DNA from: Limnohabitans sp. 63ED37-2
Lineage (GTDB): Bacteria; Pseudomonadota; Gammaproteobacteria; Burkholderiales; Burkholderiaceae_C
Direction of reading: 5' to 3'
NCBI RefSeq assembly: GCF_001412535.1
Contig: NZ_CP011774.1
Span: 1,359,501 to 1,423,500, forward strand
Length of the DNA stretch: 64,000 nt
Position numbers and translations under genes: made by a program. Below the pieces are notes generated by a model that had not been told where the DNA came from, ran no database searches, and worked only from the letters and a program-made list of their open reading frames with translations. Below, piece after piece: positions 53,479 to 61,815 of the stretch. Numbering within the stretch: position 1 is the stretch's first letter; every line of letters begins with the position of its first letter.

Positions 53479-54854
53479 CCGTGAATACGCCATGCCAAGA
53501 CGCACACTGGATGGGCCTGGCGCTGGAGCAGGCCCGCCAGGCCGCTGCGGCGGGTGAAGTGCCGGTGGGCGCGGTGGTCGTTAAAAACGGCCAAGTCATC
53601 GCCACAGGCCGCAACGCCCCAATTGCCAGCCACGACCCGACGGCGCATGCCGAGGTGGTGGCGCTGCGTGAAGCGGCTCGCATCATGGGCAATTACCGGT
53701 TGGACGGCTGCACGCTTTATGTGACTTTGGAGCCCTGCGCCATGTGCAGCGGCGCCATGCTACACGCGCGTGTGGATCGTGTGGTGTTTGGTGCCCCCGA
53801 CCCGCGCACGGGCGTGGCGGGATCTGTGCTGAACCTGTTTGGCCATCCGCAGCTGAACCACCAGACCCAGGTGACGGGCGGGGTGCTGGCCGAAGAATGT
53901 GGACAGTTGCTCAAGGATTTTTTCAGGCCCAAAAGAATGAACCCACAACCACTCAGAGAAGACGCCCTGCGCACACCCGATGAGGCGTTTACCGATTTGC
54001 CCGACTACCCCTGGCAGCCGCATTACGTGAACGACCTGCCCAGCATCGCGGGCCTGCGCATGCACTACTTGGACGAGGGTGATGCGAATGCGCCACTGAC
54101 TTGGCTGTGCCTGCACGGCAACCCGGCTTGGAGCTATCTCTACCGCAAAATGATCCCGGTCTGGCTGGCGGCGGGGCATCGTGTGGTGGCACCCGACCTG
54201 ATCGGCTTTGGCAAAAGCGATAAGCCCAAAAAAGACAGTTTTCACCAGTTTGAAACCCACCGCCAGTCTTTGCTGGATTTGATTGAACGGCTGGATTTGC
54301 AGCGCGTGGTGCTGGTGGTGCAAGACTGGGGTGGTATTTTGGGTCTGACCTTGCCCATGGCTGCGACTGAGCGTTTCAAGGGGCTGCTGGTCATGAACAC
54401 GACCCTCGCCACGGGCGAGCAGCCTCTGAGCGCTGGTTTTTTGGCCTGGCGCGATTGGTGCCAAAGCCAGCCGCAGTTTGACGTGGGCAAACTGTTTGCC
54501 CGCGGCAACCGCAGCATGACGCCGCAAGAAACGGACGCTTACAACGCGCCGTTCCCAGACAAAGGTTTTCGCGCCGCGCTGCGGGCTTTTCCACCTATGG
54601 TGCCGGAGTTTGCCGATTCGCCCGGTGCAGGCATCTCGCGCCAAGCGCGTGACTTTTGGCGCAACGAGTGGCAAGGCCAGAGCTTCATGGCCATTGGCCA
54701 GCAAGACCCGGTTCTGGGCGAACCTGTGATGCGCCATTTGCAAAGCCGGATTTTGGGTTGTCCCGAGCCGATGCTGCTGCCCGATGCAGGCCATTTTGTG
54801 CAGGAGCAGGGCAGGGCGATTGCCGAGGCGGCTGTGCGACACTTCAAGCCCTGA
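53475..54854 (+). CDS. tadA: tRNA adenosine(34) deaminase TadA fused to haloalkane-dehalogenase-like hydrolase
   Basis: One open frame of 459 residues holding two full enzymes. Residues 1-154 are TadA, which makes inosine 34 in tRNA-Arg: H58-A-E60 is the zinc/proton-shuttle motif, and PC88AMC91 supplies the zinc Cys; the end LLKDFFRPKR is a normal TadA C-terminus. Residues 155-459 are a haloalkane-dehalogenase-type alpha/beta hydrolase strongly resembling DhlA: HGNPAW (214-219), nucleophile D284 in VVQDWGG, W285, acid D411 in AIGQQDP, and H440 in DAGHFVQ. Asn216 sits where HLD-II enzymes have the halide-binding Asn; the second DhlA Trp is not seen. GTG at 53475 overlaps the paiB stop; GTG 53481 is possible. 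Met155 (53937) could be an internal start, but no good ribosome site precedes it. Confidence 0.85.
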   Translation: MTVNTPCQDAHWMGLALEQARQAAAAGEVPVGAVVVKNGQVIATGRNAPIASHDPTAHAEVVALREAARIMGNYRLDGCTLYVTLEPCAMCSGAMLHARVDRVVFGAPDPRTGVAGSVLNLFGHPQLNHQTQVTGGVLAEECGQLLKDFFRPKRMNPQPLREDALRTPDEAFTDLPDYPWQPHYVNDLPSIAGLRMHYLDEGDANAPLTWLCLHGNPAWSYLYRKMIPVWLAAGHRVVAPDLIGFGKSDKPKKDSFHQFETHRQSLLDLIERLDLQRVVLVVQDWGGILGLTLPMAATERFKGLLVMNTTLATGEQPLSAGFLAWRDWCQSQPQFDVGKLFARGNRSMTPQETDAYNAPFPDKGFRAALRAFPPMVPEFADSPGAGISRQARDFWRNEWQGQSFMAIGQQDPVLGEPVMRHLQSRILGCPEPMLLPDAGHFVQEQGRAIAEAAVRHFKP

Positions 54855-54868
54855 TTAAGAACACCCGC

Positions 54869-55780
54869 ATGGCCCACATTTTCATTTTTTCCCCCTCGAG
54901 CGCTGTGCGCGACAAAGCGGCTTTTCGCCGGGGCCTCAAACGCCTCAAAGCCCAAGGCCATGAGGTGGAAGTGGATGAGTCGGCCCTTGACACCCACATG
55001 CGTTTTGCGGGCGACGACGCCACACGCATAGCGGCCATCACCCGAGCAGCCGCCAGTGGTGCCGATGTGGCGCTGATCTCGCGCGGTGGCTACGGCCTCA
55101 CGCGCGTCCTGCCCGCTTTGCCCTACAAACAGATCGCCAAAGCCATTGACGGCGGCACGCAGTTTGTGGGCCTGAGCGACTTCACGGCATTCAACCAAGC
55201 CGTGTTCGCCAAGACAGGCCGCATCAGCTGGCAAGGCCCGGCCTTGGGCGAAGACTTTGGCGCCGAAAAGGAGCCCGACGACATCATGCAAGCCTGCTTT
55301 GATGACCTGCTGCTGGAGCAAGGGGAGGGCACAGGCTGGCAACTTCCCAAGGCAGAAGCAGAACGCCGTGTGTTGGTGAAAGACGCGCCGCTGTGGGGCG
55401 GCAACTTGACGGTGTTGACCTCATTGCTGGGCACGCCTTATTTCCCGCAAATCAAAGGCGGTGTGCTGTTCCTTGAAGATGTGGGTGAGCACCCTTACCG
55501 CGTGGAGCGCATGCTCACGCAGCTCTTGCATGCGGGCGTGTTGGCCCAGCAAAAAGCGGTGTTGATGGGGCAATTCAGCAAGTACAAGCTCGTGCCCGCA
55601 CACGACAAAGGCTTCAAGTTAACGACCGTGATCGATTGGCTGCGCAGCCAGATCAAGGCCCCGGTGCTCACGGGCCTGCCGTTCGGCCATGTCGAGACCA
55701 AGGTGTTGCTCCCCGTGGGCGCCAAAGTGGACCTGGTCACCGAAGGGCGTGACGCGCTGATGGTTTGGGGCCACATTTGA
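54869..55780 (+). CDS. ldcA: L,D-carboxypeptidase (LdcA/MccF family)
   Basis: Cytoplasmic serine peptidase of 303 residues (family S66). It should remove the terminal D-Ala from murein tetrapeptides in cell-wall recycling. The nucleophile S103 is in GLSDFT; the Glu is in EDVGEHPYRVERM and the His in LPFGHVETK; SRGGYGLTRVLPAL is a conserved loop. The frame opens at 54656 inside the fusion gene, but ATG at 54869 matches the family start. It is 14 nt after the fusion gene. MccF-type relatives give resistance to microcin C, and a Yej transporter is at 31-37 kb, but the match here is to LdcA in general. Confidence 0.87.
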   Translation: MAHIFIFSPSSAVRDKAAFRRGLKRLKAQGHEVEVDESALDTHMRFAGDDATRIAAITRAAASGADVALISRGGYGLTRVLPALPYKQIAKAIDGGTQFVGLSDFTAFNQAVFAKTGRISWQGPALGEDFGAEKEPDDIMQACFDDLLLEQGEGTGWQLPKAEAERRVLVKDAPLWGGNLTVLTSLLGTPYFPQIKGGVLFLEDVGEHPYRVERMLTQLLHAGVLAQQKAVLMGQFSKYKLVPAHDKGFKLTTVIDWLRSQIKAPVLTGLPFGHVETKVLLPVGAKVDLVTEGRDALMVWGHI

Positions 55781-55816
55781 CGCGCTGACAACTATGCAAA
55801 ACGAGGTAATTCCTTC

Positions 55817-58315
55817 ATGAAATGGCTCGGACGTTTGAGTGTGTTGGCGGTGGTCGCTGTGTTGTTCGTGGGCGGCGTGTTGGCGGTGCAGATGCTGCGC
55901 AGCTTGCCCCAACTCGATGGCACACTGCAACTGCCCGGGCTGGCACAGCCTGTGAGCATCGGTCGCGATGCCGCGGATGTGACCCACATCCAGGCGGATT
56001 CGCCATTGGATGCTTGGCGGGCCATGGGTTTTGTGCACGCCCAAGAGCGCGGCTGGCAACTGGAGTTCAACCGCCGTGTGATGCATGGCGAGCTGTCCGA
56101 GATTCTGGGGCCCGCCACTTTGGACACCGACAAGCTGATGCGCACCCTGGGCATCATTCCCATGGCGCGTGAGCAACTGAAAAACCTCTCACCTTTGGCC
56201 CAAGCGGCTTTGCAGGCTTACAGCGAGGGCATTCAGGTCGCTTGGCGTTCAGGCGCAGTGCGTCCTTCCCCCGAGTTCCAGATTTTGGGTACAGCAGCGG
56301 GTGGTCATTCTGGCGTGGCTTGGTCACCCGAAGACAGTGTGGGCTGGGCCTTGATGATGGCACTGGATCTTGGTGGCAATTGGGGCCAGGAGTTTGCCCG
56401 CCTGACGTCTTCCAAGGTGTTGAACAACGCACAGCTTTGGCAATTGATGCCGCCATACCCCGGTGAACAAGCCGCAACATCGGTGGATTTGCCTGCGCTT
56501 TATGCCCAACTGGGTGTTTATGACGCAAGCCATACTCATCCACAAGCTGCTCTTGAACTGCCCAGAAACATGTTCAGCCAGGGCAACCTGTTGGCCGAGT
56601 GGTCCAACGAATGGGTGCGCGACATGGGCATCTTGGATGGCAAAGGCAGCAACAACTGGGTGGTGCCCGGCAGCCACACCGAAAGCGGTCATCCTTTGCT
56701 GGCCAATGACCCGCATTTGGCACTCAGTGCCCCGGCCATTTGGTACTTTGCACGCCTGCAGGCACCCGCCACGGTTTGGCAAGGGCAGTCTTTGCCCGCC
56801 TTGGACGTGATGGGCGCCACCTTGCCCGGCTTGCCGTTTGTGGTCTTGGGTCGCACCCGGGGTGTGGCTTGGGGCTTCACCAACACAGGCCCTGATGTGC
56901 AAGACCTGTATTTGGAACAACTGGATGCTTCACGTCCGGGTCAATACCGAACGCCTGAAGGCTGGGCCGATTTTGAGACTCGCCAAGAAACCATTCGCGT
57001 CAAAGGGCAGGGCGATGTGAGTTTGACTGTGCGCAGCACCCGGCATGGCCCGGTCATCAGCGATGTGCAACCACAGTACACCGGATTGCTCAACACGGCG
57101 GCTTACGCCATCAGCTTGCGCTGGTCGGCTCTCACGCCTGACAACTTCACCCTCGATGCTGGCATGCAGGCCAACTGGTCCCAAAATGTGACTCAGTTGA
57201 CACAAGCCTTTGCGGGCCACCATTCGCCCATGCAAAGTGTGGTGATGGCCGATACACAAGGGGAGGTGGCTTTCAAGGCCATCGGCAAAGTGCCTGTACG
57301 TGGGCCAGCCAATGACATACGTGGCGTGGCCCCCGCGCCGGGATGGCTTGCGCACTACGACTGGCAGGGCTGGATTCCGTATGCAGAGAACCCAACGTTG
57401 AACAGCGCGCAAATTAAGGCCAAGGGCTGGCACGCCACGGCCAACCAGAACATCTTGCCAGCAGGCTATCCGCATTTTGTGGGTGCAGACTGGACGACCC
57501 CAGAGCGTTTTGACCGCATCGAGCAATTGATGGCCGCTACCCCTAAACACAGCCTGAAAAGCATGCAAGCGGTGCAAAACGATGTGTTGTCTTTGGGGGC
57601 CAAAGCCTTGTTGCCCCAAGCCTTGAAAGCGCAACCCGCTCACGCATTGGGTGATCGCGCCATGAAGTTGCTGGCCGACTTTGATGGGCAGATGCACACC
57701 GACAGTGCAGCAGCACTGATTTTGAACGTCTGGGCCGATGAGATGACTCGCGCCGTTTTGGTGCCGCGTTTGGGCGCAGAGCGTTTTCAGGGGCTCTATG
57801 GCAAGCGCCATTTCAGATCGGCATTGCAGGGCATTTTGTCCCGAGACGACAAATTCTGGTGTGGCGATGGCGGTTGTGCACCCGTGGCCAACGCCGCCAT
57901 GGACCGCAGCGTGACCCGAATCTCAGCGAAACTGGGCCGTGATCCGAGCACTTGGCGTTGGGGATCTTGGCATCCCGCCATCAGCAGCCACAAGCCTTTT
58001 GGCAAAGTGCCTGGCTTGAATAAATGGTTCGATGTTCGTGTTGAAAGTGCAGGCGATTTGTTCACCGTGAACGTTGGCCAGTATTGGGCCAATGACAAAA
58101 CTGAACCTTTTGCCAACCGCCACGCGGCATCGCTCAGGGCTGTGTACGACCTGAGCCCGGTGGGTGACTCCCGGTTCATCTACCAGACCGGTCAAAGCGG
58201 CCATGTGTTTTCGCCTCGCAGTCGCGACATGTCGCAAGCCTGGTCACAAGGTCAATACCGCGCTTTGCATTGGCCGTCCTCACCGTATCAGAACGAGCTT
58301 CGTTTGTCGCCCTGA
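55817..58315 (+). CDS. Penicillin-acylase-family Ntn amidase
   Basis: Precursor protein of 832 residues in the penicillin amidase (S45) family, which includes penicillin G acylases and acyl-homoserine-lactone acylases. A hydrophobic N-terminal segment (LSVLAVVAVLFVGGVLAV, about 9-26) is a signal peptide or anchor, so it acts in the periplasm. The self-processing site is KGSNNWVVPG with Ser278 as N-terminal nucleophile of the beta chain, preceded by Gly. ANDPHLALSAP and the later TANQNILPAGYP are family segments. Substrate is unknown; quorum-signal acylase or lipopeptide hydrolase are both possible. ATG at 55817 follows AGGTAATTCCTTC. It follows ldcA by 36 nt. Confidence 0.85.
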   Translation: MKWLGRLSVLAVVAVLFVGGVLAVQMLRSLPQLDGTLQLPGLAQPVSIGRDAADVTHIQADSPLDAWRAMGFVHAQERGWQLEFNRRVMHGELSEILGPATLDTDKLMRTLGIIPMAREQLKNLSPLAQAALQAYSEGIQVAWRSGAVRPSPEFQILGTAAGGHSGVAWSPEDSVGWALMMALDLGGNWGQEFARLTSSKVLNNAQLWQLMPPYPGEQAATSVDLPALYAQLGVYDASHTHPQAALELPRNMFSQGNLLAEWSNEWVRDMGILDGKGSNNWVVPGSHTESGHPLLANDPHLALSAPAIWYFARLQAPATVWQGQSLPALDVMGATLPGLPFVVLGRTRGVAWGFTNTGPDVQDLYLEQLDASRPGQYRTPEGWADFETRQETIRVKGQGDVSLTVRSTRHGPVISDVQPQYTGLLNTAAYAISLRWSALTPDNFTLDAGMQANWSQNVTQLTQAFAGHHSPMQSVVMADTQGEVAFKAIGKVPVRGPANDIRGVAPAPGWLAHYDWQGWIPYAENPTLNSAQIKAKGWHATANQNILPAGYPHFVGADWTTPERFDRIEQLMAATPKHSLKSMQAVQNDVLSLGAKALLPQALKAQPAHALGDRAMKLLADFDGQMHTDSAAALILNVWADEMTRAVLVPRLGAERFQGLYGKRHFRSALQGILSRDDKFWCGDGGCAPVANAAMDRSVTRISAKLGRDPSTWRWGSWHPAISSHKPFGKVPGLNKWFDVRVESAGDLFTVNVGQYWANDKTEPFANRHAASLRAVYDLSPVGDSRFIYQTGQSGHVFSPRSRDMSQAWSQGQYRALHWPSSPYQNELRLSP

Positions 58316-58536
58316 ACGCATCTGAGGCTCTAGCGGTGCTTGGGTCTCTGTGTTGACGCTTTTGGGATGAAGTCAACCTGTTTGTGGGGGACTTTAATTC
58401 TGGACTCTGCAAGACCCATGGGTTCAGCGCTGATCCCTGAGTTCTTTGTTTTGATTTTCACCATGTATTTTACTTTACATAATATACATCGTATGAAACA
58501 TAAAAAACAAGATGGGGCTAGGCACAGGGTTTCAAT
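58316..58536. other. Intergenic region with AT-rich patch
   Basis: The 221-nt gap lies between convergent penicillin-acylase and ankyrin genes. Its right half (about 58440-58510) is clearly more AT-rich than its surroundings and holds TGTAT/ATACA arms at 58465-58469 and 58484-58488. On the minus strand TTGTTT and TATATT are 18 nt apart (58510 to 58481). I see no terminator hairpin and no convincing gene. Confidence 0.4.
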
Positions 58537-59253
58537 TTAGCGAGCCACAGGTGCAGACTCAGCGCCACTGGTCTGACTTGCGGAAGATCTCTTTTGGCGA
58601 GCTGCCCATCGTGCCAAGCCTGCTTGCATCAACTCGATCGAGTTTTGCCTCTGACCGCGGACTGCAAAATCAAGCGCACTCAGGCCCAATTGGTTTTTGA
58701 GTGTGGGGTCGGCACCAGCCTGAATGAGCGCTTTGACGGATTCTGGGCTGCCGTACATCGCAGCCATCATCAAGGGCGTGGTGCCGTTGGGCGATTCGGC
58801 GTCAATGTAAGCACTGTGTTCCAGCAAATGCATGATCACAGGCACATGCCCCCTTGAAGCCGCGTAATGCAAAGGTGTCCAGCCAGTTTTGTTCACATCG
58901 GCATCGTTTTCGACCAGCTTTTCAACCAAGGCCAAATATCCCCTGAGAGCCGCGAGCATGAGCACGCTTTCGTCTTTGTCATTGCGAACCTCGACCTTGG
59001 TTTTGGGGTGTGCCGCCAACAATTCGGCCACTTTCAGAGAAGGTTCTCGGACTGCCAACATCAAAGCTGGAATGCCATCGGGGTTGACGGTGTTGGGGTC
59101 GAATCCACGCTGCAACAAGCCCTGAACCACACGAACATTGTCCGACTGAAGGGCTTTGAAGAAGTCTTCATAGGAACCGGCCAAGCTGAAAGTGCTTGAT
59201 AAAATAAACCCAATAAAAACAACAATCTTTTTTGATAAATTAAAGTGTTTCAT
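58537..59253 (-). CDS. Secreted ankyrin-repeat protein
   Basis: Protein of 238 residues with a signal peptide (KKIVVFIGFILSSTFSLAGS, cleavage near residue 26) and about five ankyrin repeats from residue 30 to 210. Clear units are ESVLMLAALRGYLALVEKLVENDAD, GWTPLHYAASRGHVPVIMHLLEHS and GTTPLMMAAMYGSPESVKALIQAGADP (each seen in parts of under 20 residues: TPLHYAASRGHVPVIMHLL, TPLMMAAMYGSPESVKALI). The C-terminal 30 residues are Ser/Ala/Arg-rich and disordered. It is likely periplasmic and binds another protein; the partner is not known. It lies 19 nt upstream of tatD on the same strand. Confidence 0.85.
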   Translation of the reverse strand: MKHFNLSKKIVVFIGFILSSTFSLAGSYEDFFKALQSDNVRVVQGLLQRGFDPNTVNPDGIPALMLAVREPSLKVAELLAAHPKTKVEVRNDKDESVLMLAALRGYLALVEKLVENDADVNKTGWTPLHYAASRGHVPVIMHLLEHSAYIDAESPNGTTPLMMAAMYGSPESVKALIQAGADPTLKNQLGLSALDFAVRGQRQNSIELMQAGLARWAARQKRSSASQTSGAESAPVAR

Positions 59254-59272
59254 AAAGTTTAAATGGGAGTGA

Positions 59273-60079
59273 TCAGGCGCCAGTTCTTGAGAACAACTGC
59301 AGGAAATTGCGCGTCGTCAACTCGCCCACGGCCTCCGAAGTAGAGCCACGCAACTCGGCCAACAACTTGGCCACATAAGGTACATACGAAGGGTTGTTGG
59401 TCTTTCCCCGATAAGGCACAGGGGCCAAATAAGGGCTGTCGGTTTCGATGAGCAGCCGGTCATCGGGCACAAACTTGGCCACTTCACGCAAGTCGGCCGC
59501 CGTTTTGAAAGTCAGGATCCCGGAAAACGAGATGTAGAACCCCAAGTCCAAAGCAGCACGAGCCACCTGTTGGCTTTCGGTGAAGCAATGGAAAACACCG
59601 CCCGCACACCCTTCCCCACCCGTTTCGCCCTCTTCTTTCAAGATGGCAATGGTGTCATCCGAAGCCTGACGTGTATGAATCACCAATGGCAATTGGGTTT
59701 GCCTCCCCGCTTGGATGTGGGTGCGAAAACGCTCGCGCTGCCATTCCATGTCGGCCACGGTGCGTCCACCTTTGCGCTCGTCCATTTGGTAGTAATCCAA
59801 GCCGGTCTCGCCAATCGCCACCACTTTGGGGCGGGCGGCGCCGTCCAGCAAGTCCTGCAGGCTGGGCTCAAGTACGCCTTCGTTGTCAGGATGAACACCC
59901 ACCGTGGCCCACATGTTGCTGTTGGCCATGGCCAGGCCATGCACTTCGTCGAATTTCTCCAGCGTGGTGCAAATTACCAAGGCGCGGGTCACTTGGGCGG
60001 CGACCATGGCCTGCTGGATGTTGTCCAGTTCAATCATTAACTCGGGAAAATTCAGATGGCAATGGGAATCGGTGTACAT
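59273..60079 (-). CDS. tatD: TatD-family metal-dependent hydrolase
   Basis: TIM-barrel metallohydrolase of 268 residues (YcfH/TatD family), reported to act as a DNase in related proteins. DSHCHLN gives the first metal His pair, GETGLDYY the Glu, VIHTRQA and FHCFTES further His ligands, and IETDSPYLAP the conserved Asp. The position after holB, as in E. coli tmk-holB-ycfH, favours a YcfH-type role. It begins three bases after the holB stop. Confidence 0.9.
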   Translation of the reverse strand: MYTDSHCHLNFPELMIELDNIQQAMVAAQVTRALVICTTLEKFDEVHGLAMANSNMWATVGVHPDNEGVLEPSLQDLLDGAARPKVVAIGETGLDYYQMDERKGGRTVADMEWQRERFRTHIQAGRQTQLPLVIHTRQASDDTIAILKEEGETGGEGCAGGVFHCFTESQQVARAALDLGFYISFSGILTFKTAADLREVAKFVPDDRLLIETDSPYLAPVPYRGKTNNPSYVPYVAKLLAELRGSTSEAVGELTTRNFLQLFSRTGA

Positions 60080-60082
60080 GGC

Positions 60083-61087
60083 TCAGCCCTTGGACATCAG
60101 GGTTTGGTGGGCATCAGCGGTGAGGGCTTCGAGCATCAGACCGGCGTTAAAAGGGTGTTCGGCCGTGCGGGCCGACTGCATCAGCCGCTTGAACCAGTCG
60201 GTCAGCACCGCCACAGACGCCGTACTGGGCGGCAATTGCGAGGCCTCAAAGAACCTCGGCACAGCACCGGATTGGCGAAGCACCAGGTCGTGACAAAGCT
60301 TTTGCAAAGCGTCGATGGCCTGGGCCGGGCTCAAATCGGCCAAGTGCCGGGCATCGCCTTGGCGCATGGCCTTGGGCAAATGGGTCCACCAATCAGGTGA
60401 CAAACCGGATTCGACCTGGCGCAGCACATCGGCAGGACGGCCGCCCGCACTGCGCAGCAAGTCTTGCGCCACAGCGGCGGGCACACCTTGATTTGTGAGC
60501 CACGGGAGTGCCTCATCGGCTTCGGGCCACTTCATCGTGTGGGCCAAGCAGCGGCTGCGGATGGTGGGCAGCAGCATGTGACTGGCCTCGGTGGCCAGTA
60601 CAAAGCGCACGTCGCCGGGCGGCTCTTCCAGGGTTTTGAGAAGCGCATTGGCCGTGATGGTGTTCATGCGCTCGGCTGGAAACACCAGCACCGCCTTGCC
60701 GCGTCCTCGCGCATCGGTGCGCTGAGAAAACTCCACCGCGTCGCGCATCGCATCGACCCGGATCTCTTTGCTGGGTTTGCGGGTTTTTTTGTCGATTTCG
60801 TCCTGGGCCTTTTCGGACAAGGGCCAGCCCAGCTCGATCATCACCGTCTCGGGCATCAGTACCGCCAAGTCGGCGTGGGTGTGCACGGCAACCGCGTGGC
60901 AACTGGGGCAGTCGCCGCAGGCGCCTTGTGCTGTGGGTTTTTCGCACAGCCAGGCCGATGACAAAGCCAACGCCAACTCGTATTGGCCGAGGCCCGATGG
61001 ACCTTGAAGCAACCAGGCATGACCTCGCTGGGCCAGCAAATCGGTGGCCTGCCGGGCAATCCAGGGGGCGTTCAAAACGGCGCTCAT
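60083..61087 (-). CDS. holB: DNA polymerase III delta' subunit
   Basis: Clamp-loader subunit of 334 residues. GACGDCPSCHAV is the zinc-binding loop; AERMNTITANALLKTLEEPP is the sensor 1 region, and the C-terminal domain is the collar. The Walker A-like GPSGLGQYE has Gln where an ATP-binding protein has Lys, which fits delta' proteins that do not hydrolyse ATP. ATG overlaps the tmk stop by four bases. It lies in the usual tmk-holB-tatD order. Confidence 0.92.
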   Translation of the reverse strand: MSAVLNAPWIARQATDLLAQRGHAWLLQGPSGLGQYELALALSSAWLCEKPTAQGACGDCPSCHAVAVHTHADLAVLMPETVMIELGWPLSEKAQDEIDKKTRKPSKEIRVDAMRDAVEFSQRTDARGRGKAVLVFPAERMNTITANALLKTLEEPPGDVRFVLATEASHMLLPTIRSRCLAHTMKWPEADEALPWLTNQGVPAAVAQDLLRSAGGRPADVLRQVESGLSPDWWTHLPKAMRQGDARHLADLSPAQAIDALQKLCHDLVLRQSGAVPRFFEASQLPPSTASVAVLTDWFKRLMQSARTAEHPFNAGLMLEALTADAHQTLMSKG

Positions 61088-61725
61088 CCATCATTCCTTT
61101 GCAGCCAAAAGCGCACGGTACGGGAGACATCATCGCCCACGGCTTCCATGGTTTGCGCAGCGTCGATGCGGGCAAAACGGCTGGGCATCTCGGCTTGGCG
61201 GCGGGCGTAACCGGCCCGCACAGCGGCAAAAAAGTCAGCTGGTTGGGATTCGAACTTGTCCGGCACCCGGGCCGAAGCCAGCCGCTCAGCCGCGATCACG
61301 GGATCCAGGTCGAACCAAACGGTGAGGTCGGGTTGGCGCAAAGAGCCGTCAGGCAAGGCTTGCACCATGCGCTCAAGCTCACCCAAGACCTGCCACTCAA
61401 AGCCACGGCCACCGCCTTGGTAGGCGAAGGTGGCGTCGGTGAACCGGTCGCACAAAACCACCTCACCCCGGGCCAATGCGGGCTCGATCACCTGCACCAG
61501 ATGTTCGCGGCGGGCCGCGAACATCAGCAGTGCTTCGGTCAAGGGGTCCATCGCCGCGTGCAGAACCAGCTCACGCAACTTTTCAGACAGCGGCGTGCCG
61601 CCCGGCTCGCGGGTCAGTACCACTGCCCTGCCCGCTTGGCGAAACAGTTCGGCCACGCGGGCGATGTGCGTGGACTTGCCCGCACCGTCGATGCCTTCAA
61701 AACTGATGAACAAACCGCGTGTCAT
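61084..61725 (-). CDS. tmk: Thymidylate kinase
   Basis: Phosphorylates dTMP to dTDP; 213 residues. FEGIDGAGKSTH is the P-loop, LTREPGGTPLSEKLREL is the DRX-type substrate region, and DRFTDATFAYQGGGRG is the conserved LID-side motif. The stop overlaps holB by four bases (ATGA). A 90-nt gap separates it from mltG upstream on the same strand. Confidence 0.95.
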   Translation of the reverse strand: MTRGLFISFEGIDGAGKSTHIARVAELFRQAGRAVVLTREPGGTPLSEKLRELVLHAAMDPLTEALLMFAARREHLVQVIEPALARGEVVLCDRFTDATFAYQGGGRGFEWQVLGELERMVQALPDGSLRQPDLTVWFDLDPVIAAERLASARVPDKFESQPADFFAAVRAGYARRQAEMPSRFARIDAAQTMEAVGDDVSRTVRFWLQRNDG

Positions 61726-61815
61726 GGTGGGAGATCAAAACAAAACCCCATTGTCGCAGGAGTCGCACCCCGATTGGCTTGGTCTATAACCACGATGCGA
61801 CTGGCAAACCAAGAC

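Noticed and set aside
53475..54854. Two separate genes, tadA and a dehalogenase, with the second starting at 53937
   Set aside because: There is no stop codon between them and no good ribosome site before 53937, so one frame is the simpler reading; the alternative is kept in the findings.
58340..58540. A 66-codon plus-strand frame in the intergenic region
   Set aside because: No ribosome site, unusual composition and no family likeness; it spans the AT-rich patch.
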